DNA from: Gavia stellata
Lineage: Eukaryota; Chordata; Aves; Gaviiformes; Gaviidae
Length of the DNA stretch: 64,000 bases
Reading direction: 5' to 3'
Assembly (NCBI RefSeq): GCF_030936135.1
Contig: NC_082602.1
Coordinates: forward strand, 4,526,001 to 4,590,000
The notes under the pieces are model-generated. The model saw only the letters and a program-made list of their open reading frames with translations. It searched no databases and had not been told where the DNA came from. Below are positions 42,201-64,000 of the stretch, piece after piece; position 1 is the stretch's first letter; the number at the start of each line of letters is the position of its first letter. Position numbers and translations under genes: made by a program.

Positions 42201-45200
42201 AGATGGATGTTCCTGGCGCTGCCTGGTTCTCCCCTTCGGCTGCAAAAGGAGCCAAGGGAAACTTGCTCCAATGTCAATGTCTAATTTTCCGCTATCTAAA
42301 GTTAAACGTGAGGGATGTATCACTGTGGGGTTTAGTGCAATCATCATAGTAGCTGTCGTGGCATTCAAAGCCAAAGGCACCTTCCTTCCCCTTATTGCCC
42401 TGCCACGAGCAAGCCAACCGGACAGATTCTGCCATCCCCAGACTGTTTGCCAAAGGCTCAGTAGCTGATTTGTTGTGTCGGTTTCCCCCCCCACACACAC
42501 ATTAGCAGGGATTCTTAGAAACTGAGCAAATGTTTTACTTCAGGTAGGGTCCCTTAGCAAATAGCTGCCAACTCAGATTTGGAGGTAGATGTATGCCTTG
42601 TTACTGATTCTCTCAGTTTTGAGGAAGGTAAGACCATAGACAAAGCTGATAATCACACTCATTTCAGCATGGGCATAACCAGAGAGTCAGTCTCTACTTT
42701 CCTCTGGTCTTGGCTCTGCTCCCTCCGTTTGCGCTTGCTCTCTCAGTTCCGCAATTTTTCTAGCTCTGTGGTTTATGGCTGATTAATTGTGAGTCTTAAG
42801 AAAGAGCTCCAATAAAGCTATTCATGCAGTGGGAAGGGTCAGGCCGTCTTTCTCCCATGCAGATTCCCTGTGTCCAGCAATATGGCTCAGTTGAGGTTGC
42901 CGCCTTTCCCTTAGGCCAGGCACTGAGTAGGACTCCGTCCTCTATTCAGCTGTCTATTTTCATAGAGCTGGTGATAACAGTATTTTTGAGACTTATGTCC
43001 CTCTGCCAAAAGGGTTGAAATTTGCCACCTAGTTCCATAGTTACTGGGGCTGACTGGCCAACAGCAAATGGAGCTATTTCCTTAGGATGTTAACCTAAAA
43101 ACCATCCCCAAATGGCAAGACGGCATGTAAGTGAATTTATGGTTTAATTATTTGCACTAGCTGTCATTTACAAAAGACAGAAACGATGTGTAAGTAAACA
43201 GGTGTTTTTATAAAAGGGAGAAGAAAGTATGTACATCATACATAACAAATGCAAATTGTACTGGAATACGTATGGCACGCAAATTAAAGTAGAAACCTCA
43301 CTAAAACGTTGACACAAAGGAGTAAAAATTCAACACGAGGCCCAGGGAATTCATCAGACGCCTCTCAGAGAGCGATGGGACGACACTTTAAATATGATGT
43401 CGCGTTTACCGTCACAATAACCACCCAGCCCAAGACATTTTTCATTACCTCCTGCCTGGTTTTTCAGTCTTCCTTTGGTTTTCCAAAAGTCCATTCCCCA
43501 AACTAACTTCCTCCTGGAATCTGTCATTGTTATTCTCATAATGATGTCGTGAATAGGCTAAGGCATTTAAAATAGAAAGATACAGCTCTTGCATAGCACT
43601 TTTCGTCATAATACAAACCAGCACCTCAGAATAAGATAAGGACTATTTTCTTTATCTGATAAATGGATACTTGGTGACTAAATATTTGAAATTTCCATCT
43701 CTTGCAAGCAGGAAGAAATGCTTTAAAGGCACGATAATTAAGCAGCAACTTACTTTTACAAAACTGACCTTTATTTACTACTGAGCAGTGATTCAGGGAG
43801 TTCTTTAAGTGCACCCCTAGTTTCAAGGACAGGTGCGGTGTCACTGAAATCACTGGATTAGTTAATGGACACACTGTAACAGAGGCACAGTTTTTGTTCT
43901 GACATGAAAATTCGTAAGCTATTTTTCATTCATACGCATGGAAATCATTTAACTGAATCCCTTTCCTCGTACATGTTAAATGTTTAATCCTTCAGCGTCT
44001 TTTCAATTTTTATCACACTGAGAAAATATTTGCTTAAAAACTTCATAGTGGAAAAAACATTTATAAAGAAAAACAAAATAATTACAATATTTCCATTCTG
44101 TCATGATCAGTAACTCCTTACGGCACAGCTATCTCTGCTTTTCTAAAAATATTGCTAGAAGTGGTTTACATGGAATTCAGAATTTCCAGGATTAAAAGAC
44201 AAAACAAATCAATGTTATCGCATTACCGAGGAAAAAGTGGAAAAGAAAATGCAAATGCTCACTTTGGCTGAAGAAGCTCCTACTGAGGTTGAAAAGATTA
44301 TGGGAAAGAACAGCCCTTTGTTCTCTTCATTCTAGCAATTATTTAGTGTGGAATTTTCTTGAAGGCAAAAAAATTCCAAGTAGCTAAACTATGTCAAAAA
44401 GGAGTTGAAATAATGTCTTAGAACCATCACAATGACCGTAATAATTACTAGTAACGCAAAAGTATATTACAGCACTTATGTTAATGAACGCCAAATAACA
44501 TCGGATATTTAATATACAGGCTGAAAAGTTCAATATAAAAAAATGTAAAAAGTGTATTCAGATTTAAAAGTCTGAGTCAATCAGTGTTTGTAAGAGACAG
44601 GCAGAAACAATGCCCTGTCAAGACTTACTCATAGCTTATGACTTTACTACAGGTATATTAAATATTGTACATTCTAGGCCACCAAAGGAAAAAAAAAAAG
44701 AGTAAAATCTCTCTTGTAAAATTCAAGGAAACCAGATATGTAACAACAAATTGCTTCAGAAATCATTCTCCTGCAGGGATTAGGTCATTAATGTTTGACT
44801 GACGTTGGCTGATGAGCAGACCTTTGACAGAAAGCGCCCCAGTATCAAAGAATTTGGTGTCCAAATTACATAAAGCTGAGAAATGGGGGCAGTGCCAATG
44901 ACGCAAGCATTCCAAGCATGGGGAACGGACATCAGGGAGGTGCTTTTCTGTGGCTCCGAGGACTCTGAATGCTCCAGGGATACCTGCTTAACACCACACC
45001 GCTTTCTTGGTAGAGCTGCTTCACCTGGACGGGGAAAACTCTCCCGCCCCACCTCGCAAGCTGGGGCTAGATGAAACTGAACCAGAAGGTGAGCTCCAGC
45101 AGCACACCTCGCGTCCGGACCACCGATGGCAGCGGTTAGCGGTTCACCGACCCGTGGGCCAGACTAGGGCAGTCAACAATTAAACCTCCTGAGACAAGGT

Positions 45201-48011
45201 AGTTCCTTGGCAGGACCTGCTTTGTTCTTCAGACCTACTCTTCTCATGCTGTGCCGACTGCTAACGTAGATGTGGCCTGTAACTTGGGCACCGCGAGTTG
45301 TACCGCTGAAGAGCCCGTGGCATCTGCAGGCTTTCCCCATAAATCAGAAACTCCCTCCCCTCCCATTACTGTGCTGTTCAACATCTGGAGTCAATTTTGT
45401 GTCATTAAAAACTATGAGAACCTTGTGGAGCCAGGCCATCCCGCCCTGCACCAAAGGGATGCTCTCAGTCCTCCTTTTATCGCGGGGGTACATGGGACGC
45501 ACAAACATCACAATGCTCCACCCCAGTTTACCCTATCTTTAAATTTAAAACAGTGAGGGAAAAGAAGGCGTAATAGAGCGATCCCATATGGTTAGAGAAG
45601 TGGAAAGAACAATTGAGGGTATGCGCGTGCCGCGGCACAGTCACAGGCTGTGGGTCTGCGCACACTTCTCCGGCAGTGCTGGTGCAAGCTTTCCCTTTTG
45701 CTCTCCCGCTTTAGCCACTCTGTTGTTTTGAGGGACCGTTTTCAAGTTAGGTCAGCTCCCGGCGGGGTCGTTCTGTGACCACGCAGACAGATCTGTTGGC
45801 GCGGTGGGGGGAGTGGTGTGGAGAAGGTGATGAATGCATGGCTAGGGATCGGGCTGGGAGAAGGAGTCTGCTGATAGTGGCCTGCACGGTCTTGCTGCTG
45901 AATGTCTATTTCTCCTTTTCATCGACATAACACAGCTGCAGAAAAGGCTGTAGAATTTCAGGAGATAGCATGCTTCCTTTGGAAGACTCCCCAAAAGGGT
46001 GAAACTGCTTGGTCTGTGGCACTGCTGATGGTGTGCAACACCAGGGTAAAAGCAAATCTTTGCAGGAGAGTAGAAGGGAAGATTTACTGAAGCAATAATT
46101 TGAAACATTACTGTGAGAAAACAATGGAATTATCACAAAATGGAATTTCACACTCCCAGCAAACCCCCGCCAGAGACAACGGACTGACAACCGGCGGGCA
46201 AGGGAAAGCAAGAATACAAGTTCCGCTCCACAAGTCTCACAACCAGTCCTCTCATACCTACCTAAATACGTCTAACCTACTAAACTCTGTGTGTGACAGC
46301 AGCACAACAAAGTCATGTTTTGCAGCAAAAAAAAAAAAAGTTTAGCACTTTTTTCTTTAAAAAAATTTTTCAGTATTCTGACTAATTCTGAGTCTGTTTG
46401 AAAAAAACCAAAGTTATTTAATAACTTCAACAAACAAACAAAATCATAAGCAAGCTATAAAGCTAAACTGGTCTTGCTACCTAGCGATTTAAAGAGTAGA
46501 AGCTTTACAGTCGGCTCCAAAAACTATCAACAAACATCTACAATCTTAATTCATGTTTTGCCGTGATGTTTTCATCAGTCCAAAATGTTTGACAAAGAAG
46601 GAGTACGAGAAGGGAGGAAGCGTAGCAGTAAGGACAGATAATAAAAGTGAGTGGAAAAGTGATCAAAATGTGACCAACAGATTTTCTGAAAATGCAGAAA
46701 GGAAAGTAGCCATTTTGTCTGGGACAAAGACATCTGGAAGCAATTGGGACAAAAACAGGGGAAGGGGAGAAAACTAAAAGAAGTGTTAAAGAAAGGGAGA
46801 CCCTCATCCAGCAAAGCATTTGCGTGTAGGCTCAGCGTGAGGCAAAGCCTAAAGATAAACTCGAACGCAAGCACATTGCTGGGTTTAAAGGAGGGAAAAC
46901 AATAGCAAGAACCAACAACGCTTTAATAGGTACCTACCGACAGCTTGCCGTTGTCAGGAAAATGTGTTTCTTTTAATTGCTATTTCAGAGCTTTCTAGCT
47001 AAGCCTGAGATTCCGGGCTGTAGGATGCTGCTGAAGAGGACACAGTGACTCTTGCCAGACTAATTGCTTTACGACAGGCCACCTCAGATCAGAAGAGACC
47101 ATTTTCAATCCCCTGGTCCCTAACATAGCCCTTTTGAATTTTGTAAGTGTAAAAGAAGAGTTTTGGAGAGACCTTTCTGTCTGGGAGACATCACTGGTAC
47201 CTGGTCCCTAGGCGTGGCCTGCGCGGATATGTTTATCCCCACTAAAACCTGGTTTGCCTATGGAAAACACTGTTTTACTACTGAATTTAGGGACAAAAAA
47301 CATGATAGGAATGTCCTTAGGACATTTGGGGTGAGGAACTTTTACAAACTTATTCCAAAAGCCCATTAAAAATATACCTAAAAGAAAACACAAGAAAACA
47401 GAGCAAACAAATCGCCCCCAGAAAATCATTAATAAAAAGAAAATTATCAAACTATATATATAGTTGTTTTCATTAAAAAAAAAAAAAGAAGGAAAAAAGC
47501 ACACCTACCGCCTGCAGTTCTGGTCAGGTTCTCCCCTCCTCCCCCCACAAAAAAAAGTAAAATTAAAAAAAATACAAAAAAAATAAATTAACCCTTTCAT
47601 CAGCCTGGTTCCTAACTGAAACCATTTCTTCCCCTGCTACTCTATTTACTGAACAAATCTGCTAGAAGCCCAAGAAAAAAACCACAATTCTTCAGATGAA
47701 ACTGAAAGTAGAACTTTCCCCCCTGCTCTTGGTAATCCTGGAATTATTTTAACAGCAGATATTCCCTGCACTAGCAAGAGGAGGCAGGTGCCGGGTACAG
47801 GTCTCCCGATCGGAACATCAGGATTATTCCGGCGGCATTGGCAAAGGGTGTTCAAATGAAGGTCTTTGCCTTTCTGGGACTTGCTCTGATTTCAAAGACG
47901 TCACTTTGAACTTGAAATCAGCGCTTTCTCTCTGAACTGTAATGCGAATTGCTTACCATTTAGTTCTGCCTAATGATTTAGATAATATCAGTCATTAACT
48001 CTAATAATAAT

Positions 48012-48121
48012 GGCCCTGATTCACCAGGGTACTTAAATATGCAAATAGCATCATTTAGGCCAACGGGAATCACATGCTCAAAGTTAAATATGTGTTTTAG
48101 TGCTCCGGCGAATGGGATTCC
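48012..48121. mobile_element. Palindromic MITE-like relic
   Basis: It begins GGCCCTGATTCACCAGGGTA then CTTAAATATG, and ends CACATGCTCAAAGTTAAATA, then TGTTTTAGTGCTC. This resembles a short palindromic element of sauropsids whose arms read GGCCCTGAT...CTTAAGCATG and its inverse. The middle is shortened. The family assignment is from memory. Confidence 0.5.
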
Positions 48122-50349
48122 CAATGCACTCAATGAAGTAGAAATGTTATGAGTCATGTTCGTAAGTATGCACTTAATAATTAACTTTAGCTTTTTTAAT
48201 AAATTGCAAGAGCTGTGGTGGAAAGACACTATAGAGTCCACATGAACAGAATTTCACCTTCAGCAATGGGAACCGAGCGAGGGATGCCAGATTCGCACAG
48301 CAGTTGGTACGAAGTATCCCGAGTTGCGTATTCTGCCCTTCAGACAGCTGGGAAACATCCTCTGCACCCCTCGGCACTTTGCCAAATCTTTATTTCCCTT
48401 CAGTGAGTGCATTAGAACATGTAACAGTGGAATTTACCTCTCACGATCCTTATTTTCCATCTGGAAGTACATCTGTTGAGAGGTACCCACAAAAAGGGCC
48501 TTAATGGCCCAGCAGAGAAATATTTCTGGAGGGCTCCATACAAAATACACCCAGCGTGCATGCTGGAGACCAAAGCAGAAGTACAGGAAGCAAAGGAATT
48601 ATTCAGTGAAACACGATTTTTTCCACACGCCACATTTTCCTCCTCTGACAAGATAGTTCACGCCTTCAAAATCCAGTATGGTTTTTCCCTTTTCGGCAAA
48701 ACAAGAAAAGAAAAAAGCGCATTTCTTTATAACTGAACAGGAGAAGAAAATTTGTGATGAAAAGGTTAAAGATGGAATCATCAACGATATGGTTGGAAGT
48801 TTGTCGTGTAGTAACCAGGAACGGTAGCAAAAAGTTTTATCCTGTCCTCTCTGAGCAGCACTCTAAACAGAACAGGCGGGGTTCAACTGATTTTTTTGTA
48901 AGGATAATTGTTCAAGAAAGATTCCTTTCTCAGATCAAAGGATCCCCCCACAGAAATATTGTCTATGTCTTGCACTCATTTATACAGCAGCTGCTGGGAA
49001 ATGAGCCTAATTCTTCATCCGAAGAGTCTGACCACAATAATAGAATGAAGTGAAAATGACCAAAGAAAAAGAATATAAATGGTGTCATTTTTGAACCCTG
49101 CCACTGGCCTCTGGGAGAAGACAGAAAGCAAAGCAGAAAGCGTTGGCACGCCGAGCTCCCGCAGCCCCGGCGGGCAGCATCTGGGCACAGATTCCTGGTG
49201 CGCAGTTGAAGAACTCTTCCCAAGCTCCAGGGAGGGAACTTGCAAAACGTCTCCAGCAAATCTTCAGGAAGGTCCTCCTTCTCTTTCCATTCTGCTGTCA
49301 TTCCCCAAGCTTCTCCGCCCTTGGACTCATCTCACTTTTTGGCTATCAGCCAAGGAGTTTGACCCTTGAAGTGGCAGACAAATGGTTTCACATGAAAACA
49401 GCCAGGCAGAAGTAACCATTGTCACCAGCGACAGCAACCCGCTTACAGGTTTTAGTAGGGATGGACCCTGAAACTGAACGGTCAGATTCCGGGTGGTGCA
49501 AACCCGGCTTCCACCGTTTGGGTTTCTCTTGAAATGCAAGGCGCTTATGTTTGGGAAGAGCAGCTAGTCAGTAAAGTTTCACTGATTCGCAATCTCTGCT
49601 TTAGCCCCAGTGGCTAGTGAGACTGTATCAATATCAGGGGCTGTAGGGACAGCCATCTGAAACGGTTATCTAATCTATTTAAGTTAAAAAAACCCCAGCC
49701 TGTGGCCTGCAGCAACCACGCTCATGACTCAACTTACAGAGAGGCGCTGTGGGACTGCCAAAATACCCACAGGCGCTAGGCACCCGTCTGTCAGCGTCCA
49801 GTGTCACCGGCTGAGCTCACCAAAGCGCCTAGGTGTGCTGCTCCTGCTTAGGTGCCTGCTTGCTGGGGAAATCTGTGTGGATTAGCTACCTCCGTGCCCT
49901 CCAGAGTTCGGTCTGAGAGCTGAGTTTTCATCACAGCTGAAGTCTATCAATCCCTTTTGCCAAGGTGCAAAAGGAGCTGCTGGTTTTCAAATTGAAGTAG
50001 AAATTAAAGAAATTTTCAAGTCAGTGGACTTTCCTCCAAAATATCATTCTCAGAAAGGTTTTAAAATGCTTTTTGCTGAATTAAGTTCAGCTTTTTAAGG
50101 GAACCCAAAAGGAAGAGTTAAACAAGCCTCTGAAGGGCTATAAACCCTGCTGCCCACAATAAGCACCTTTAGAGTCCAGCAGCTAATTTGAAGCCAAACC
50201 AATAGTATGAACAGAATGGTCTGAGATAAAGTAGGAGGAAGAAGTAAGGACAAGAGCGTGTGTTGAGACTCTGTGTGTGTACCTGTGTTTTGCCGACAGA
50301 AAGTAGCTGAGTCTTACAGAACTTGTGACACTAAAGTCTCTTGTGGTTT

Positions 50350-50418
50350 GCACTGGTGTAAGTCAGGAGCATCTCCACTGATAACAGAAGAATTACGCTG
50401 AGGCAAAGCTGGAAGTAA
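50350..50418. mobile_element. Possible MITE-like relic
   Basis: GCACTGGTGTAAGTCAGGAG, then CATCTCCACTG and a decayed second half resemble another short palindromic sauropsid repeat built around TTACACTGGTGTAA. It is strongly diverged. Confidence 0.4.
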
Positions 50419-52323
50419 AGAAAATCACACCTCTTTTGCTCTGACTATCCCTTCTCCCCTGCCTCTTTGCTGACACAAGTCGGATACTTTCAAGAGTTCT
50501 GGCAATTGCATTTCAAGGTCCCCTGAGCCTCAGGCAAAAGCTTCCTCCCTCTCAAACGTATCAATCAAAAAACAGCCCAAGAAACAAAACAGGTAGAGTA
50601 TCATCTCGAGACTCCTTTACCTTTCAGTAGCTGTGTCAAGACAACATAACAGAAGTACGCTTTGTTTGCTTTTAGATAAGACAAACCCAAGCAAAGGCAA
50701 TCCCATGCAATCACAAATAACAGTTACAAAACAAAACCACGCTACAGACACCAAAGAGAGCAGGAGGCATTGGCAGCTTCTCCTAGGGATCTGTCAGTTT
50801 TCAAGGATTAAATACAGCCAGCATTTTTAGAAGGGCTGAAGCATTCAAACTACCTACCTCAGGGGCTGAGCGCTACGAGACCAGAGCAGAAATTTCCTGC
50901 TGCCACTGCTATAACCTTCCAAACCCCAGACTGCCATCAGCATACCTGGTTGGGTCTTTAGTAACTGCTTTAACAGGTGTGTAATTAAAACACCAGAGTG
51001 CTGTGGCATTCATTTAAATAAGTGCTGTTCCAATCAGCTAAGCTTCACAGCTGATAAGCCTTATTACAGGGAGCTGGGTCTTACGTTAATGAGATGTTAC
51101 TGAGAGAACACACAAGAATCTCTCACTGCTCTGCAGTTTGTTTTCTTTCTGTGCCATTTCAGCTCCAGTACCCCAAGCATCTCATGAAAACATCATGCAT
51201 GGAGAAGTTTCATCCAAAGGACAACGTTGGCATGAGAAGAAATGGTTGTAAATATCATGAATTTAGGTTGGAAGTTGCAAGGAGTTTCCTAACCGTGAGA
51301 GCAAACTGAGTTGGGAACAGCCTGCGGGAGGGAGAGGCAAGGGACACAAGGTGGTGGAAACCTCACTGGTTTTTAGATGAACTTCAATAAATTTCTGAAA
51401 GGGTGAGGTGACAAATGGATTGCAACAGTCAGGGGCTGGGCTGGGTTCCCTGGGCAGTCCCTGGCAGGCCTTTTCCTCTGCGTGCAGGAGGAGCACCTCT
51501 CTCACGCTGCTGTTTTACGCTGATGGTGCTGAAAGGCTGTATGGAATGGGTTGGAAAAAAATAACTAATTAACGGTTTGGAAACAGATGAATAGTTGAGT
51601 ATAGGGGTTGAATAGCTGAATGCAGGAGGCGGTGGTGGTCACCACTTCAGCTGGCACCACCGTTGTGAACACAGCCTGTGATCCATACCTACGGCACCGC
51701 GGGAATTGTGGTGGTAAAAACCACACCGCGACACTGCAGGAGAGGGTGCTGAACTCCTTTAGTAGCGGCAGCGATATGCGAAGAGCAGGACTTCAGTGGA
51801 CCAGTCTAACCTATGAATTACCGCTTGCGGTTCTGCCTTGGGATCTGTAAATACCGAGAGCTTCTCTCGATCCCCTTGAAACTGCTGGGTTGCAAACTGT
51901 CTTTCCCCCTTCGTGAAGGACCCAGGAAAGTGGACGTGTTTTAGGGAATAGATTTAGGCTTCCACTCCTTTGCTCATTTTCTAAGAAAAGTATATTGTGA
52001 TGTTCACTTTAGTCTGATAGTATGATTTGCCTTCATGGGTAGTTCAGACTTGAGATGTTAACAAAGGTAGGTCAAGAAGGATAATTAAGATATACATATG
52101 CATATTATAATGACACGCTCTCCAAATTTGCATGTGACCTTTGGTTAACATTTTAAAAAGCCACGTGGATTGATTTATCTAATAAACATTCATTAGGATA
52201 TCATCGAGGTATTCTGCCATATGCTAAATTTTAAATGAGGCTTTAAGCTACTTGCAGGCCTACAATTTATAAAGATGTTAGAATTTCTTGCCAACCCAGG
52301 CTTGTCGTCATGAGGGTTATTAC

Positions 52324-52558
52324 AGCTCATGGGAGGTGCTCTATTTTGTTTTTATTTATGATTTTAAAAAATTTATTTATTATTATTTCCAGCTCATGGG
52401 AGATGCTCTATTTTATTTTTTATTACTATTTTTATTTTATTTTTATTTATTATTATTTCCAGCTCATGAGAGGTGCTCTATTTTATTTTTATTTTTTACT
52501 ATTTCTATTTTCTTTTTATTTATTATCATTTCCAGCTCATGGGAGGTGCTCTATTTTT
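52324..52558. repeat. 67-73-bp minisatellite downstream of COL13A1
   Basis: Units start with AGCTCATGGGAGGTGCTCTA at 52324, 52391 (GAGATG variant), 52461 (GAGAGG variant) and 52534. The 20-bp head is nearly constant, while the T/A-rich tail varies in length, so periods are 67, 70 and 73 bp. The last copy is cut short at about 52558. Confidence 0.92.
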
Positions 52559-52919
52559 AGCCAGAGACAAGAGACCAAGAGATGCTCTTTGTACAGGCTA
52601 ACTCCACAGCTCTCGGGGAAGGCGTTACCCTTCCTGCAGGGCCGAGGAGCAGCCTCTGGAGGAGGTGGGGGGGGCCGCGCTTACCTGTCTGAATCTGATC
52701 AAGAAACAGACCTTAGCTGACAATTATTAATCATGGAATCTCTAAGTTCCCAGGGTACACTGGCTGCCGTGAGTTTTTCCAGCAATACCTTAATTTAGTC
52801 ACAATAGAATTGTCAATATTTCACTTTAATAAAAAATACGTAATATTTTGAAATATTCTTGAACAATTCCAGCTTGAAAAATGAAAATGACCTTTAAATC
52901 TATACAGGGCAGTTCCTTT

Positions 52920-53214
52920 GGGCACTTTTAATGCAATAATTTATTAAGTTCCTATATTCATCATGTGTGCACAAATATCATGTAAATATTACAGCTGTAC
53001 TCCATGACAAAACAAGCATAATGCAGACATAGAATTATACAGAGAACTGACAAACGGGGAAGAAGGGAGATCTAGTATTTTCTGTACAAAAAATATGCAG
53101 CTTTTCGATAATTTGTAAAAATGCATAACTTCTGGCATTTCAGAGAAGAACACTGTATAAAAATAAATATTCTATGTACAATAACACACACAGGCCAGTC
53201 CAGGGTTAGAATCA

Positions 53215-53217
<3 letters not shown>
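52920..53217 (-). other. COL13A1: COL13A1 terminal exon: stop codon and 3' UTR
   Basis: After the acceptor tttgcag at 53218, the exon opens with TGA (53217-53215) in frame with the upstream exon, which ends on a whole codon. The protein therefore ends ...GCWNK, as in human COL13A1, and the stop codon stands alone at the start of the 3' UTR exon. The 3' end is taken from the AATAAA at 52945-52940. Confidence 0.75.
52940..52945 (-). terminator. Poly(A) signal of COL13A1
   Basis: TTTATT on + reads AATAAA on -, about 270 bp after the COL13A1 stop codon. An ATTAAA lies further on at 52830-52825 and may be an alternative. Confidence 0.6.

Positions 53218-64000
<10,783 letters not shown>

Larger units (their letters stand above)
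36500..52900. other. Intergenic region between MACROH2A2 and COL13A1
   Basis: About 16 kb contains no exon chain, RNA gene or long conserved frame that I can recognise. It contains MITE-like relics near 48012-48121 and 50350-50418, a minisatellite at 52324-52558 and assorted A/T tracts. A long non-coding transcript cannot be excluded. Confidence 0.6.

Noticed and set aside
47060-47145. Possible CR1 relic (ATCAGAAGAGACCATTTTCA, then CCCCTGGTCCCTAAC)
   Set aside because: Resembles an old LINE tail, but the match is too short and degenerate to list as an element.
49740-49860. GGCGCTAGGCACC and GCGCCTAGGTG inverted-looking motifs
   Set aside because: The inverse match is only about 9 bases and the spacing is irregular; insufficient for a MITE call.
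52288-52720. Frames of 90-136 codons rich in Phe/Tyr/Leu that look like membrane segments
   Set aside because: They come from the A/T-rich minisatellite; the periodic YYYFQLM pattern is the repeat itself.

Overview
The window reads as nuclear DNA of a bird, or at least a sauropsid. It carries three vertebrate genes with GT-AG introns, CpG-island promoters and poly(A) signals. The few recognisable mobile elements are decayed CR1-type LINE tails and small palindromic DNA-transposon relics. No bacterial, viral or CRISPR content was seen. Gene identities come from translating exons by eye and comparing them with family sequences known to me; no search was run.

Layout. (1) 1-7.7 kb: upstream sequence with a short minisatellite, a CpG-island promoter, and the complete AIFM2 (FSP1) gene on the + strand. 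AIFM2 has eight coding exons that join in frame to 373 codons plus a stop. (2) 7.9-36.3 kb: MACROH2A2 on the - strand, convergent with AIFM2. It has eight coding exons that join to 372 codons plus a stop. Intron 2 is about 8.2 kb and intron 1 at least about 5.3 kb, and the gene starts in a CpG island at 34.9-36.5 kb whose non-coding exon 1 I could not fix. (3) 36.5-52.9 kb: about 16 kb of intergenic DNA with no gene that I can support, only MITE-like relics and a minisatellite. (4) 52.9-64 kb: the 3' end of COL13A1 on the - strand. Six coding exons (54, 54, 36, 87, 78 and 39 nt) encode the end of the last collagenous domain and the C-terminal NC4 domain, followed by a terminal exon that opens with the stop codon. 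The rest of the gene lies to the right of the window.

The order AIFM2 - MACROH2A2 - COL13A1, with AIFM2 opposed to the other two, matches the order I know from human 10q22. The genes do not form a functional pathway: AIFM2 is a membrane quinone reductase protecting against ferroptosis, MACROH2A2 is a histone variant, and COL13A1 is a transmembrane collagen of cell-matrix junctions.

I found no new biological system. The observations most worth checking are: two COL13A1 exons that both end in the same LDAPCPL module with only synonymous differences; an antioxidant-response-element core about 55 bp upstream of the AIFM2 start codon; an exon-like open segment in the last AIFM2 intron; a palindromic MITE relic ending 9 bp from the donor of MACROH2A2 exon 2; and several young tandem repeats.
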